The translations under genes and the position numbers were made by a program. From Myceligenerans crystallogenes (GTDB lineage: Bacteria > Actinomycetota > Actinomycetes > Actinomycetales > Cellulomonadaceae): a DNA stretch of 64,000 nt. The notes under the pieces were generated by a model, which saw only the letters and a program-made list of their open reading frames with translations, did no database searches and was not told the origin of the DNA. Of the stretch, positions 34,783 to 43,387 are shown piece after piece (within the stretch, counting starts at the first letter, position 1; each line of letters starts with the position of its first letter). The stretch spans positions 496,001-560,000 of the forward strand of contig NZ_BAAANL010000002.1 in the NCBI RefSeq assembly GCF_039529775.1, given 5' to 3'.

Positions 34783-36861
34783 ATGACGTTCGACCCCACC
34801 GTGACCCCGCTCGACTGGTCCGAGCTCGACCAGCGCGCGGTGACGTCGATCAAGGCGCTGGCCGCCGACGCCGTCGAGAAGGTCGGCAACGGGCACCCCG
34901 GCACGGCCGTGTCGCTGGCGCCGGCCGCGTATCTGCTCTTCCAGAAGGTCATGCGCCACGACCCCTCCGACCCGCACTGGGTGGGCCGCGACCGGTTCAT
35001 CCTCTCGGCGGGTCACTCGTCCCTGACGATCTACCTGCAGCTCTTCCTCGCCGGCTACGGCCTCGAGCTCGAGGACATCGCGGCGCTGCGGACCTGGGGC
35101 TCCAAGACCCCGGGTCACCCCGAGTACCGCCACACCGAGGGCGTCGAGATCACCACGGGCCCGCTCGGCCAGGGCCTCGCGTCCGCCACGGGCTTCGCGT
35201 TCGCGGCCCGCAAGGAGCGCGGCCTGCTCGACCCGGAGGCTGCCACCGGTGCCTCGCCGTTCGACCACCACATCTACGTCATCGCCGGCGACGGCGACCT
35301 GCAGGAGGGCGTCACGTCCGAGGCCGCGTCGCTCGCGGGCCACCAGCAGCTCGGCAACCTCATCGTGATCTGGGACGACAACAAGATCTCGATCGAGCAC
35401 GAGACCGACATCTCGTTCTCCGAGGACGTGCTGGGGCGCTACGCGGCCTACGGCTGGCACACCCAGCACGTGGACTGGACCCAGGGCGGCACCGGCTACA
35501 CCGAGGACGTCGCGGCCCTGGGCGCCGCGATCGAGGCCGCGAAGGCCGAGACGGGCAAGCCGTCGATCATCGCGCTGAGCACCATCATCGGCGGCCCGCA
35601 CGGCAACGCCATGGGCGCCGACGCCGTCGCGGAGCTCAAGACGACGCTGGGCCTCGACCCGGCCAAGACCTTCCAGATCGACGACGAGGTCGTCGAGTAC
35701 ACCCGCCAGGTCGGCAAGCGCCAGGCCGCCGAGCGCGCCGCCTGGGACGAGGCCTTCGCCGCGTGGCAGGCCGCCGACCCGGAGCGCGCCGCGCTGCTGT
35801 CCCGCCTGCAGGCGCGCGAGCTGCCCGAGGGCTGGGCCGACGCGCTGCCGACGTTCCCGGCGGACCTGGGCAAGGGCCTGGCGACCCGCGCGGCGTCGGG
35901 CAAGGTGCTCACCTCCCTCAAGGACGTGCTGCCGGAGCTGTGGGGCGGCTCGGCCGACCTCGCGGGTTCCAACAACACGACGATGGACGGCGAGCCGTCG
36001 TTCATCCCGGAGAACCACCAGACCGGCACGTGGAGCGGCAACGTCTACGGCCGCACGATGCACTTCGGCATCCGCGAGCACGGCATGGGCGCGATCCTCA
36101 ACGGCATCGTGCTGCACGGCCTGACCCGCCCCTACGGCGGCACGTTCTTCCAGTTCGCCGACTACATGCGCGGCGCCGTGCGCATCGCGGCCCTCATGGA
36201 GATCCCGTCGACGTTCGTGTGGACGCACGACTCGATCGGCCTCGGCGAGGACGGCCCGACGCACCAGCCGGTCGAGCACCTGTGGGCCTACCGCGCGATC
36301 CCGCACCTGGACATCGTGCGCCCGGCCGACGCCAACGAGACCGTGTACGCGTGGCGCGGCATCATCGAGAACACGAGGAACCCGGCCGGCCTGATCCTGA
36401 CCCGCCAGAACGTGCCCACGTTCCCGCGCGGCGAGGACGGCTTCGCCGGCGCCGAGGGCACCCTCAAGGGCGCCTACACGCTGCTGGACACCGAAGGCAC
36501 GCCCGACGTGATCCTCATCGGCACGGGTTCCGAGGTCCAGCTCGCCGTCGCGGCGCGTGAGGCGCTGGCCGCCGAGGGCATCCAGGCCCGCGTCGTCTCG
36601 GCCCCGTCGCTGGAGTGGTTCGCCCGCCAGGACGAGGCGTACCGCGAGTCGGTGCTGCCGGCTTCCGTCAGGGCCCGCGTGTCCGTCGAGGCGGGCATCG
36701 CGCAGGGCTGGCGCGAGTACGTCGGCGACGCCGGCCGCATCGTGTCCCTGGAGCACTACGGCGCCTCGGCCGCCGGCAAGGTGCTGTTCGAGAAGTTCGG
36801 CTTCACCCCGGAGGCGGTCATCACGGCCGCGAAGGAGTCGATTCAGGCCGTGTCGGCCTGA
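34783..36861 (+). CDS. tkt: Transketolase
   Basis: This 692-residue thiamine-diphosphate enzyme moves two-carbon units between ketoses and aldoses in the pentose phosphate pathway. Visible signatures include the N-terminal KVGNGHPGT, the ThDP-Mg motif GDGDLQEG...WDDNKIS, the catalytic DYMRGAVR region, and HDSIGLGEDGPTHQP. It is the first gene of the tkt-tal-zwf-opcA-pgl cluster. GAGAAGAGG precedes ATG 34783. A perfect 15-bp hairpin follows, so some transcription may end before tal. Confidence 0.96.
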   Translation: MTFDPTVTPLDWSELDQRAVTSIKALAADAVEKVGNGHPGTAVSLAPAAYLLFQKVMRHDPSDPHWVGRDRFILSAGHSSLTIYLQLFLAGYGLELEDIAALRTWGSKTPGHPEYRHTEGVEITTGPLGQGLASATGFAFAARKERGLLDPEAATGASPFDHHIYVIAGDGDLQEGVTSEAASLAGHQQLGNLIVIWDDNKISIEHETDISFSEDVLGRYAAYGWHTQHVDWTQGGTGYTEDVAALGAAIEAAKAETGKPSIIALSTIIGGPHGNAMGADAVAELKTTLGLDPAKTFQIDDEVVEYTRQVGKRQAAERAAWDEAFAAWQAADPERAALLSRLQARELPEGWADALPTFPADLGKGLATRAASGKVLTSLKDVLPELWGGSADLAGSNNTTMDGEPSFIPENHQTGTWSGNVYGRTMHFGIREHGMGAILNGIVLHGLTRPYGGTFFQFADYMRGAVRIAALMEIPSTFVWTHDSIGLGEDGPTHQPVEHLWAYRAIPHLDIVRPADANETVYAWRGIIENTRNPAGLILTRQNVPTFPRGEDGFAGAEGTLKGAYTLLDTEGTPDVILIGTGSEVQLAVAAREALAAEGIQARVVSAPSLEWFARQDEAYRESVLPASVRARVSVEAGIAQGWREYVGDAGRIVSLEHYGASAAGKVLFEKFGFTPEAVITAAKESIQAVSA

Positions 36862-36874
36862 CGTATCGCAGGGC

Positions 36875-36911
36875 GGGCGGCGTCGTGCACGCATGATGCA
36901 CGACGCCGCCC
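36875..36911 (+). terminator. Hairpin between tkt and tal
   Basis: A perfect 15-bp stem GGGCGGCGTCGTGCA / TGCACGACGCCGCCC with a 7-base loop begins 13 bases after the tkt stop. It may terminate tkt mRNA or attenuate read-through into tal. Confidence 0.7.
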
Positions 36912-36969
36912 GGCGGGCCCTCCCCTGGGCCGGAGCAGTGAGCGCATTTCCACGAAAAGGAAGGGCATC

Positions 36970-38079
36970 ATGACCGAGCAGGCGAACCCCACCCAGCGGC
37001 TCTCCGAGGCAGGCGTGGCCATCTGGCTCGACGACCTGTCCCGCGAGCGGCTCGACTCCGGCAACCTGGCCGAGCTGATCGAGACCCGCGACGTCGTCGG
37101 CGTGACCACCAACCCGACGATCTTCGCCGGCGCGCTCGCCCAGGGCGACGCCTACGCCGCCGCCCTCGCCGAGCTGGCGGGCACGGACGTCGAGGCCGCC
37201 GTCGAGAAGATCACCACCGACGACGTGCGCGCCGCGGCCGACGTGCTGCGCGGTGTCTACGACCGCTCGAACACCGTCGACGGCCGCGTGTCCATCGAGG
37301 TGGACCCGCGCCTGGCCCGCGACACCGAGGCCACGATCGAGGTCGCCAAGCGCCTGTGGGCCACGGTGGACCGGCCGAACGTGATGATCAAGATCCCCGC
37401 GACGGCCGAGGGACTGCCCGCGATCACCGCGGTGCTCGCCGAGGGCATCAGCGTCAACGTGACGCTCATCTTCTCGATCGACCGCTACAAGGCCGTCATG
37501 GACGCGTTCCTCGCGGGCCTGGAGCAGGCCAAGGAGAACGGCCACGACCTCGCGCCCGTCGGCTCGGTCGCCTCGTTCTTCGTCTCCCGCGTGGACGCCG
37601 AGATCGACAAGCGGCTCGACACCCTCGGCTCCGACGACGCCCTGGCCCTGCGCGGCCAGGCCGCCGTCGCCAACGCCCGCCTGGCGTACGCCGCCTACGA
37701 GGAGGTCATCGCGAGCGACCGCTGGGCCGCCCTCGCCGCGGCGGGCGCCCGCCCGCAGCGCCCGCTGTGGGCGTCGACCGGCGTGAAGAATCCCGCGTAC
37801 CGCGACACCATGTACGTGGACGAGCTCGTCGTGTCCGGTGTCGTGAACACGATGCCGGAGAAGACGCTCGAGGCGTTCGCGGACCACGGCGTCGTCCTGG
37901 CCGACACGGTCACCGGCACCGCCGGGACCGCGGCGGCGACGATCGCCGCGATCGAGGCGCACGGCATCGTGATGGACGAGGTCACGCAGCTCCTGGAGGA
38001 CGAGGGCGTGGTCAAGTTCGAGAAGAGCTGGAACGAACTGCTGGCCACCACCCAGGCCGGCCTGGACAGCGCGGGCTGA
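36970..38079 (+). CDS. tal: Transaldolase
   Basis: This 369-residue class II (Mycobacterium/cyanobacterial-type) transaldolase starts with VAIWLDDLSRERLDSGNL and GVTTNPTIF. The Schiff-base lysine is in MIKIPAT, and PLWASTGVKNP follows. It transfers dihydroxyacetone between sugar phosphates. AAAAGGAAGG precedes the ATG at a suitable distance. It lies 45 bp ahead of zwf, most likely co-transcribed. Confidence 0.96.
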   Translation: MTEQANPTQRLSEAGVAIWLDDLSRERLDSGNLAELIETRDVVGVTTNPTIFAGALAQGDAYAAALAELAGTDVEAAVEKITTDDVRAAADVLRGVYDRSNTVDGRVSIEVDPRLARDTEATIEVAKRLWATVDRPNVMIKIPATAEGLPAITAVLAEGISVNVTLIFSIDRYKAVMDAFLAGLEQAKENGHDLAPVGSVASFFVSRVDAEIDKRLDTLGSDDALALRGQAAVANARLAYAAYEEVIASDRWAALAAAGARPQRPLWASTGVKNPAYRDTMYVDELVVSGVVNTMPEKTLEAFADHGVVLADTVTGTAGTAAATIAAIEAHGIVMDEVTQLLEDEGVVKFEKSWNELLATTQAGLDSAG

Positions 38080-38124
38080 CGCCCCGCTGCCCGCACAACC
38101 CGAGACGAATCCCGGAGGACGTCG

Positions 38125-39681
38125 TTGCGACCAGCGATGATCAGCGCGGAGCACAATCCGCTGCGTGACCCCCTCGACCTGCGCCTGCCCCGTATCGCGG
38201 GGCCCTGTGGCCTGGTCATCTTCGGGGTGACGGGCGACCTGTCGCGCAAGAAACTCATGCCCGCGGTGTACGACCTGGCGAACCGCGGCCTGCTGCCACC
38301 CGGCTTCGCGCTGACGGGCTTCGCCCGCCGCGAGTGGTCCGACCAGGACTTCGCGCAGATCGTGCACGACGCCGTCAAGGAGCACGCCCGCACGCCGTTC
38401 CGGGAGGCGACCTGGCAGCAGCTCGCCGAGGGCATCCGGTTCGTCGAGGGCTCGTTCGACGACGACGACGCGTTCCGCCGCCTGCGCCAGACCGTCGAGA
38501 CGCTGGACGCCGAGCGGGGCACCGCCGGCAACCACGCCTTCTACCTGTCGGTCCCGCCGAGCGCGTTCCCGGTCGTGTGCCGGCAGCTCGCGAAGCACGG
38601 GCTGTCCGCCCCCGACACCGACCTGTCCGACGGCGAGGCCTGGCGCCGCGTCGTCATCGAGAAGCCGTTCGGCCACGACCTGGCGAGCGCGCGCGAGCTG
38701 GACGACGTCGTCTCGGAGGTGTTCGAGCCGGAGTCCGTCTTCCGGATCGACCACTACCTGGGCAAGGAGACGGTCCAGAACATCCTGGCGCTGCGCTTCG
38801 CGAACCAGATGTTCGAGCCGATCTGGAACTCGAACTACGTCGACCACGTGCAGATCACCATGGCCGAGGACATCGGCATCGGCGGCCGCGCGGGCTACTA
38901 CGACGGGATCGGCGCCGCGCGCGACGTCATCCAGAACCACCTGCTGCAGCTCCTCGCGCTCGTCGCGATGGAGGAGCCGGTGAACTTCAACGTGGCCGAG
39001 CTGCGCGCCGAGAAGATCAAGGTGCTGAGCTCGCTGCGCCTGCCCGGCTCGCTCGACGACCACACGGCCCGCGGCCAGTACGCGGCCGCCTGGCAGGGCG
39101 GCGAGCGCGTCAACGGCTTCCTGCAGGAGGACGGCATCGCGCCCGACTCCGGCACGGAGACGTACGCCGGCATCCGGGTGGACGTGGACAACCGCCGCTG
39201 GGCGGGCGTCCCCTTCTACCTGCGCAGCGGCAAGCGGCTGGGAAGGCGGGTCACCGAGGTCGCCGTCGTCTTCAAGAAGGCGCCGCACCTGCCGTTCGAG
39301 TCGTCGCTGACGCAGGAGCTGGGGAACAACGCCCTGGTGATCCGCGTGCAGCCGGACGAGGGCGTGACGATGCGGTTCGGCGCGAAGGTGCCGGGCACCG
39401 CGATGCAGGTGCGCGACGTGACGATGGACTTCGGGTACGGGCACTCGTTCACCGAGTCCTCCCCCGAGGCGTACGAGCGGCTCATCCTGGACGTGCTGCT
39501 GGGCGACCCGCCGCTGTTCCCCACGCACCAGGAGGTCGAGCTCTCCTGGAAGATCCTGGACCCGATCATCGAGCACTGGGCCCAGCAGGGTCAGCCGGAG
39601 CAGTACCCGGCGGGGACGTGGGGCCCGCCGTCGGCCGATGAGATGATGGCCCGCGACGGTCGCTCCTGGAGGCGGCCATGA
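38125..39681 (+). CDS. zwf: Glucose-6-phosphate 1-dehydrogenase
   Basis: This 518-residue enzyme oxidises glucose-6-phosphate with NADP+. The coenzyme loop is GVTGDLSRKKLMP and the active-site signature is RIDHYLGKE. The start is TTG at 38125: GGAGGA ends five bases upstream, whereas ATG 38137 would be 17 bases away, and the resulting N-terminus leading into AEHNPLRD matches actinobacterial relatives. The gene precedes opcA, its known activator partner. Confidence 0.95.
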   Translation: MRPAMISAEHNPLRDPLDLRLPRIAGPCGLVIFGVTGDLSRKKLMPAVYDLANRGLLPPGFALTGFARREWSDQDFAQIVHDAVKEHARTPFREATWQQLAEGIRFVEGSFDDDDAFRRLRQTVETLDAERGTAGNHAFYLSVPPSAFPVVCRQLAKHGLSAPDTDLSDGEAWRRVVIEKPFGHDLASARELDDVVSEVFEPESVFRIDHYLGKETVQNILALRFANQMFEPIWNSNYVDHVQITMAEDIGIGGRAGYYDGIGAARDVIQNHLLQLLALVAMEEPVNFNVAELRAEKIKVLSSLRLPGSLDDHTARGQYAAAWQGGERVNGFLQEDGIAPDSGTETYAGIRVDVDNRRWAGVPFYLRSGKRLGRRVTEVAVVFKKAPHLPFESSLTQELGNNALVIRVQPDEGVTMRFGAKVPGTAMQVRDVTMDFGYGHSFTESSPEAYERLILDVLLGDPPLFPTHQEVELSWKILDPIIEHWAQQGQPEQYPAGTWGPPSADEMMARDGRSWRRP

Positions 39682-39724
39682 TCCCGGCGCCGCACGCAGC
39701 AACTACCTCGAAGGGTGCCCGCCT

Positions 39725-40675
39725 GTGATCATCGACATGCCTGGGACCACCACCAACGCCGTCAACAAGCGGCTCGTCAAGCTGCGCGACGAGGGCGGCG
39801 CGGTCGCCCTCGGCCGCGTGCTCACGCTCGTGGTCATGGCCGAGGAGCGCGACGTCGAGGAGGCGATCGCCACCACGAACGACGCGAGCCGGGAGCACCC
39901 GTGCCGGGTGATCGTGGTCGCGCCGTCCGGCGAGGCCGAGGGCGAGGCCCGGCTCGACGCGCAGATCCGCGTGGGCGGCGACGCCGGCGCCTCGGAGGTC
40001 GTGGTGCTGCGCATCGCGGGCCCGCTGGTGGAACGGCACGACACGCTCGTCATGCCGCTGCTGCTGCCGGACGCCCCGATCGTCGCCTGGTGGCCGCGCA
40101 CGGCCCCCGCCGACCCGGCCGCCGACCCGATCGGGCGAATGGCGCACCGCCGCATCACGGACACGACGGCGGTCGCCGACCCGGTCGCGATGCTGCGCTC
40201 CCTGCCCGCGGTGTCCAAGCCGGGTGACACGGACCTCGCGTGGGCCCGCGTGACCCTGTGGCGCGCGCTCATCGCCGCCGCGATCGAGCAGCCGCCGTTC
40301 GAGGCCGTGACGTCCGTGCGCGTGGAGGGCGAGGAGCGGCACACGTCGCTGCACCTGCTCACCGCCTGGCTCGGCGAGCGGCTGGGGTGCCCCGCCACGA
40401 TCGTGCCGGTCGAGGGCGCGGAGGCCATCACGAAGGTGGTCCTGGTGCGGCCGGGCGGCGAGATCGTGCTCGACCGGCCCGACGGCCGCGTCGTGACGAT
40501 CACGCAGCCGGGCAAGCCGGAACGCCGCATCGCGCTGCCGATCCGCAAGCTCAACGAGGCCCTCATCGAGGAGCTCCGGCGCCTCGACCCGGACGAGACC
40601 TACGAGGAGGTCCTGTCCCAGGGCCTGCCGCTCGTCCGGATCGGCGGCGTCGAGAGCGTCGGGGACAGGGCATGA
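39725..40675 (+). CDS. opcA: Glucose-6-phosphate dehydrogenase assembly protein OpcA
   Basis: This 316-residue actinobacterial OpcA allosterically activates and assembles Zwf. Family features are the N-terminal TTTNAVNKRLVKLRDEGG, TLVVMAEER, and WWPRTAPADPAADPIGRMA. GTG 39725 is used. The 3' end overlaps pgl by 4 bp (ATGA), linking OpcA and lactonase synthesis. Confidence 0.95.
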   Translation: MIIDMPGTTTNAVNKRLVKLRDEGGAVALGRVLTLVVMAEERDVEEAIATTNDASREHPCRVIVVAPSGEAEGEARLDAQIRVGGDAGASEVVVLRIAGPLVERHDTLVMPLLLPDAPIVAWWPRTAPADPAADPIGRMAHRRITDTTAVADPVAMLRSLPAVSKPGDTDLAWARVTLWRALIAAAIEQPPFEAVTSVRVEGEERHTSLHLLTAWLGERLGCPATIVPVEGAEAITKVVLVRPGGEIVLDRPDGRVVTITQPGKPERRIALPIRKLNEALIEELRRLDPDETYEEVLSQGLPLVRIGGVESVGDRA

Positions 40676-41469
40676 GCCACCCGCGCCTCGTCGTCGTCCA
40701 CCCCGACGCCGGCGTCCTGGCCGAGGCGGCCGCCGCGCGGCTGCTCACGCGGATCCTGGACGTGCAGTCGGTCCGCTCCCCCGTGCACGTGGTCCTCACC
40801 GGCGGCACCGTGGGGATCCGCACGCTCGCGCGCGCGGCGTCGTCCCCGCTGCTGGCGGCGGTGGACTGGTCCGGCGTGCACCTGTGGTGGGGCGACGAGC
40901 GGTTCCTGCCCGACGGCGACCCGGACCGCAACGAGACCCAGGCCCGCGAGGCGCTCGTGGACGGGCTGATCGCGGGCCACGGCCTCCCGGCCGGGAACGT
41001 GCACCCGATGCCGGGTCCGTCGTCGGTGGGCTCGCCCGAGGAGGGTGCGGCCGCGTACGCGGCGGAGCTGGCGCGGTTCGCGCCGGTGGCGGCCGAGGCC
41101 TCCGCCGGGGCCGACGACGCCGGGTCGCTCGCGGTCCCGGCGTTCGACGTCCTCCTGCTCGGCATGGGCCCCGACGGCCACGTCGCGTCGCTGTTCCCCG
41201 GCCACGAGGGTCTGGCGGCCACCGGGACGACGACCGGCGTGCACCACTCGCCGAAGCCCCCGCCGCAGCGCGTCTCGCTGACGTTCGGCGCGATCCGCTC
41301 GGCCCGCGAGGTCTGGGTCGTCGCGGCGGGCGCGGAGAAGGCGGCCCAGGCCGCCGCGGCGCTCGGCACCGACGGCGCCGGGCACGAGGTCAGCGACGTC
41401 CCGGCCGCGGGCGCCACCGGCCGTACCCGCACGCTCTGGCTCCTGGACGCGGCAGCCGCCGGGAAGTAG
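40672..41469 (+). CDS. pgl: 6-phosphogluconolactonase
   Basis: The 265-residue protein hydrolyses 6-phosphogluconolactone after Zwf. Conserved blocks are LTGGTVGI, WGDERFLPDGDPDRNE, LLGMGPDGHVASLFPGH and VSLTFGAI. The start overlaps the opcA stop, ruling out the longer upstream open frame. The last gene of the plus-strand cluster, it faces rbpA with a strong hairpin between. Confidence 0.95.
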   Translation: MSHPRLVVVHPDAGVLAEAAAARLLTRILDVQSVRSPVHVVLTGGTVGIRTLARAASSPLLAAVDWSGVHLWWGDERFLPDGDPDRNETQAREALVDGLIAGHGLPAGNVHPMPGPSSVGSPEEGAAAYAAELARFAPVAAEASAGADDAGSLAVPAFDVLLLGMGPDGHVASLFPGHEGLAATGTTTGVHHSPKPPPQRVSLTFGAIRSAREVWVVAAGAEKAAQAAAALGTDGAGHEVSDVPAAGATGRTRTLWLLDAAAAGK

Positions 41470-41483
41470 TCACCCGCGACAGC

Positions 41484-41531
41484 ACGACGCCGGGGCAGCG
41501 GATCCGCGAGGGACCGCTACCCCGGCGTCGT
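41484..41531. terminator. Bidirectional terminator between pgl and rbpA
   Basis: An 18-bp stem with one mismatch, ACGACGCCGGGGCAGCGG / CCGCTACCCCGGCGTCGT, has a 12-base loop and lies between two converging operons. Its CCGGGGCAGCGGA core recurs in the hairpin at 42441-42478. Confidence 0.8.
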
Positions 41532-41589
41532 CGTGGTCGTCGTACCCGGGCCGGCTCCGGCCACCTGGCCGCGTGCGTCGGCGATCGGG

Positions 41590-41949
41590 TCAGCCCAGGA
41601 CCGCGCCGCGGCGGAGCTGGAGCGCTTCCAGGGCCTCGGCCAGCAGCGCCGCGCCGTCCTCCTCGGACCTGCGCTCCTTCACATAGGCCAGATGAGTCTT
41701 GTACGGCTCGTTCCGCGCCGGGATCGGCGGGTTGCTCGGGTCCATGCCCGCGGGATACCCGCAGCGCGGGCAGTCCCAGTTCACCGGCGCCTCGACGTCT
41801 TCCCCGACGGAGAAACTCGGTGCCGTCTCATGTCCGTTCGCGCACCAGTAGGAAACCCTGACGCGTGGGGCGGCATCGCCCCGTTCGGTCTCGCCCATGG
41901 GGCCGGCGCCTACCCGGCTCCCCCTGATCGCATGCCCGCCAGATGCCAC
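41590..41949 (-). CDS. rbpA: RNA polymerase-binding protein RbpA
   Basis: This 119-residue actinobacterial transcription factor stabilises the housekeeping sigma factor on RNA polymerase. It has the N-terminal AIRGSRVGAGPM segment, then a zinc-ribbon-like core (YWCANGH ... WDCPRCG). The sigma-interaction helix region KTHLAYVKERRSEEDGAALL follows. GTG 41949 is preceded by GACGAGGAA. It lies 57 bp downstream of secG on the same strand. Confidence 0.93.
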   Translation of the reverse strand: MASGGHAIRGSRVGAGPMGETERGDAAPRVRVSYWCANGHETAPSFSVGEDVEAPVNWDCPRCGYPAGMDPSNPPIPARNEPYKTHLAYVKERRSEEDGAALLAEALEALQLRRGAVLG

Positions 41950-42006
41950 GTTCCTCGTCCCCTCCGTGAGGTTGGGTGGCCTGCCGCCCGCGCGCCCGGC
42001 GCGGTG

Positions 42007-42249
42007 TCAGCCGACCTTCTGAACCAGGCCGAGCAGCACGATGACGACCGTCCACGTCACCGCGAAGGCGATCGTGATGCGGTTCAGGTTGCGCTCGGCG
42101 ACGCCGGAGGACCCGGCGCCCATGGAGATTCCGCCACCGAACATGTCGGAGAGACCGCCACCCCTGCCCTTGTGGAGCAGCACGAGCATGGTCAGGAACG
42201 CGCTGGTGATGACCAGCAGAACCTGCAGGATGATGCGGAGCACGTCCAC
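42007..42249 (-). CDS. secG: Preprotein translocase subunit SecG
   Basis: This 80-residue protein has two membrane helices: ILQVLLVITSAFLTMLVLLH and an eighteen-residue C-terminal helix around VTWTVVIVLLGL. Between them is the Gly-rich loop KGRGGGLSDMFGGG typical of SecG. It is an accessory part of the SecYEG channel. Position after tpiA is conserved in actinobacteria. GTG 42249 is the likely start, with GAGGAC ten bases upstream. Confidence 0.95.
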   Translation of the reverse strand: MDVLRIILQVLLVITSAFLTMLVLLHKGRGGGLSDMFGGGISMGAGSSGVAERNLNRITIAFAVTWTVVIVLLGLVQKVG

Positions 42250-42336
42250 GTAACTTCACGTCCTCATCGGTCAGTGTGCCGGAGATCACTCCGGTGGCGG
42301 ATCGGGTCAAGAGTAGGCGAGGGATCGCCTGGATAG

Positions 42337-42372
42337 CGAACCCCCAGGTCAAACACGCGAACCGGGGGTTCG
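42337..42372 (-). terminator. Hairpin upstream of secG
   Basis: A perfect 9-bp stem CGAACCCCC / GGGGGTTCG with an 18-base loop lies in the 244-bp tpiA-secG gap, closer to secG. It may be a second terminator or part of the secG leader. It was checked as a tRNA and rejected. Confidence 0.4.
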
Positions 42373-42440
42373 TTCACATGCCAGATCCTCTCATACGGGA
42401 ACAGGGGCGCGGAATGCGACCCGCCACGCACGAGCGATCC

Positions 42441-42478
42441 GCCGGGGCAGCGGACCGGCGACGATCCGCTGCCCCGGC
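42441..42478 (-). terminator. Terminator after tpiA
   Basis: A perfect 14-bp stem GCCGGGGCAGCGGA / TCCGCTGCCCCGGC with a 10-base loop lies 16 bp past the tpiA stop. Confidence 0.75.
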
Positions 42479-42493
42479 CGGTACGGCGGTCCG

Positions 42494-43288
42494 TCAGATC
42501 GTGACGTGCGACTGGAAGCGCACGATCTTGGCGAACTCCTCCGGGTCGAGGCTCGCGCCGCCCACGAGGGCGCCGTCGACGTCGGGCTGCGCCATGATCG
42601 AGGCGACGTTGCCCGACTTCACCGAGCCGCCGTACAGCACGCGCACGCCCGCGGCGACGGCGTCGTCGTACAGCTCCGCGAGACGGCCGCGGATCGCGCC
42701 ACAGACCTCCTGCGCGTCCTGGGGCGTGGCGACCTCACCCGTGCCGATCGCCCAGACCGGCTCGTACGCGATCACGACGTCGGCGACCTGCTCGGCCGTC
42801 AGGCCGGCCAGCGCCGCGTCGACCTGCGCGAGCGTGTACGAGACCTGGTTGCCCTCCTTGCGGACGTCCAGGCCCTCCCCCACGCACAGGATCGGCTTGA
42901 GCTCGTTGGTCAGCGCGGCGGCCACCTTCGCGGCCACCAGCTCGTCGGACTCGTCGTGGTGCTGCCGGCGCTCCGAGTGGCCCACGGCCACGTAGGTGCA
43001 GCCCAGCTTCGCCAGCATCGCGCCGGAGATCTCGCCCGTGTAGGCGCCCGACTCGTGCTGCGACAGGTCCTGGGCGCCGTAGCGGAGGTCCAGCTTGTCG
43101 GCGTCGACCAGCGTCTGCACCGACCGCAGATCGGTGAACGGCGGCAGCACGGCCACCTCGACGGCCGCGAAGTCGTGCTTCGCGTCCTTCAGCGTCCAGG
43201 CCAGCTTCTGGACCGTGCTGATCGCCTGCTGGTGGTCCAGGTTCATCTTCCAGTTGCCCGCCATCAGGGGCGTGCGGTTCTCGCTCAT
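42494..43288 (-). CDS. tpiA: Triosephosphate isomerase
   Basis: This 264-residue TIM barrel interconverts dihydroxyacetone phosphate and glyceraldehyde-3-phosphate. The catalytic lysine is in GNWKMNL, the histidine in VAVGHSERR, the glutamate in YEPVWAIGTG, and the phosphate loop in LYGGSVKSGN. AGAGGA precedes the ATG. It follows pgk after about 100 bp, in the gap-pgk-tpiA order. Confidence 0.97.
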   Translation of the reverse strand: MSENRTPLMAGNWKMNLDHQQAISTVQKLAWTLKDAKHDFAAVEVAVLPPFTDLRSVQTLVDADKLDLRYGAQDLSQHESGAYTGEISGAMLAKLGCTYVAVGHSERRQHHDESDELVAAKVAAALTNELKPILCVGEGLDVRKEGNQVSYTLAQVDAALAGLTAEQVADVVIAYEPVWAIGTGEVATPQDAQEVCGAIRGRLAELYDDAVAAGVRVLYGGSVKSGNVASIMAQPDVDGALVGGASLDPEEFAKIVRFQSHVTI

Positions 43289-43387
43289 GATTCCTCTTCG
43301 AAGTCGTTCGCCGGCGCCGTCGTCGTGGTTCGTGACGTCGTCGTGCCCGTCGTTCTCCGACGACGACGGCGGCCGTGGCGGGGTTGG

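Noticed and set aside
34621..39702. About 1690-codon open frame antisense to tkt-tal-zwf
   Set aside because: It runs across three well-supported metabolic genes and the intergenic gaps; a GC-rich chance frame.
42337..42372. tRNA gene near secG
   Set aside because: GGGGGTTCG resembles a T-arm end, but no acceptor, D or anticodon stems can be built around it.
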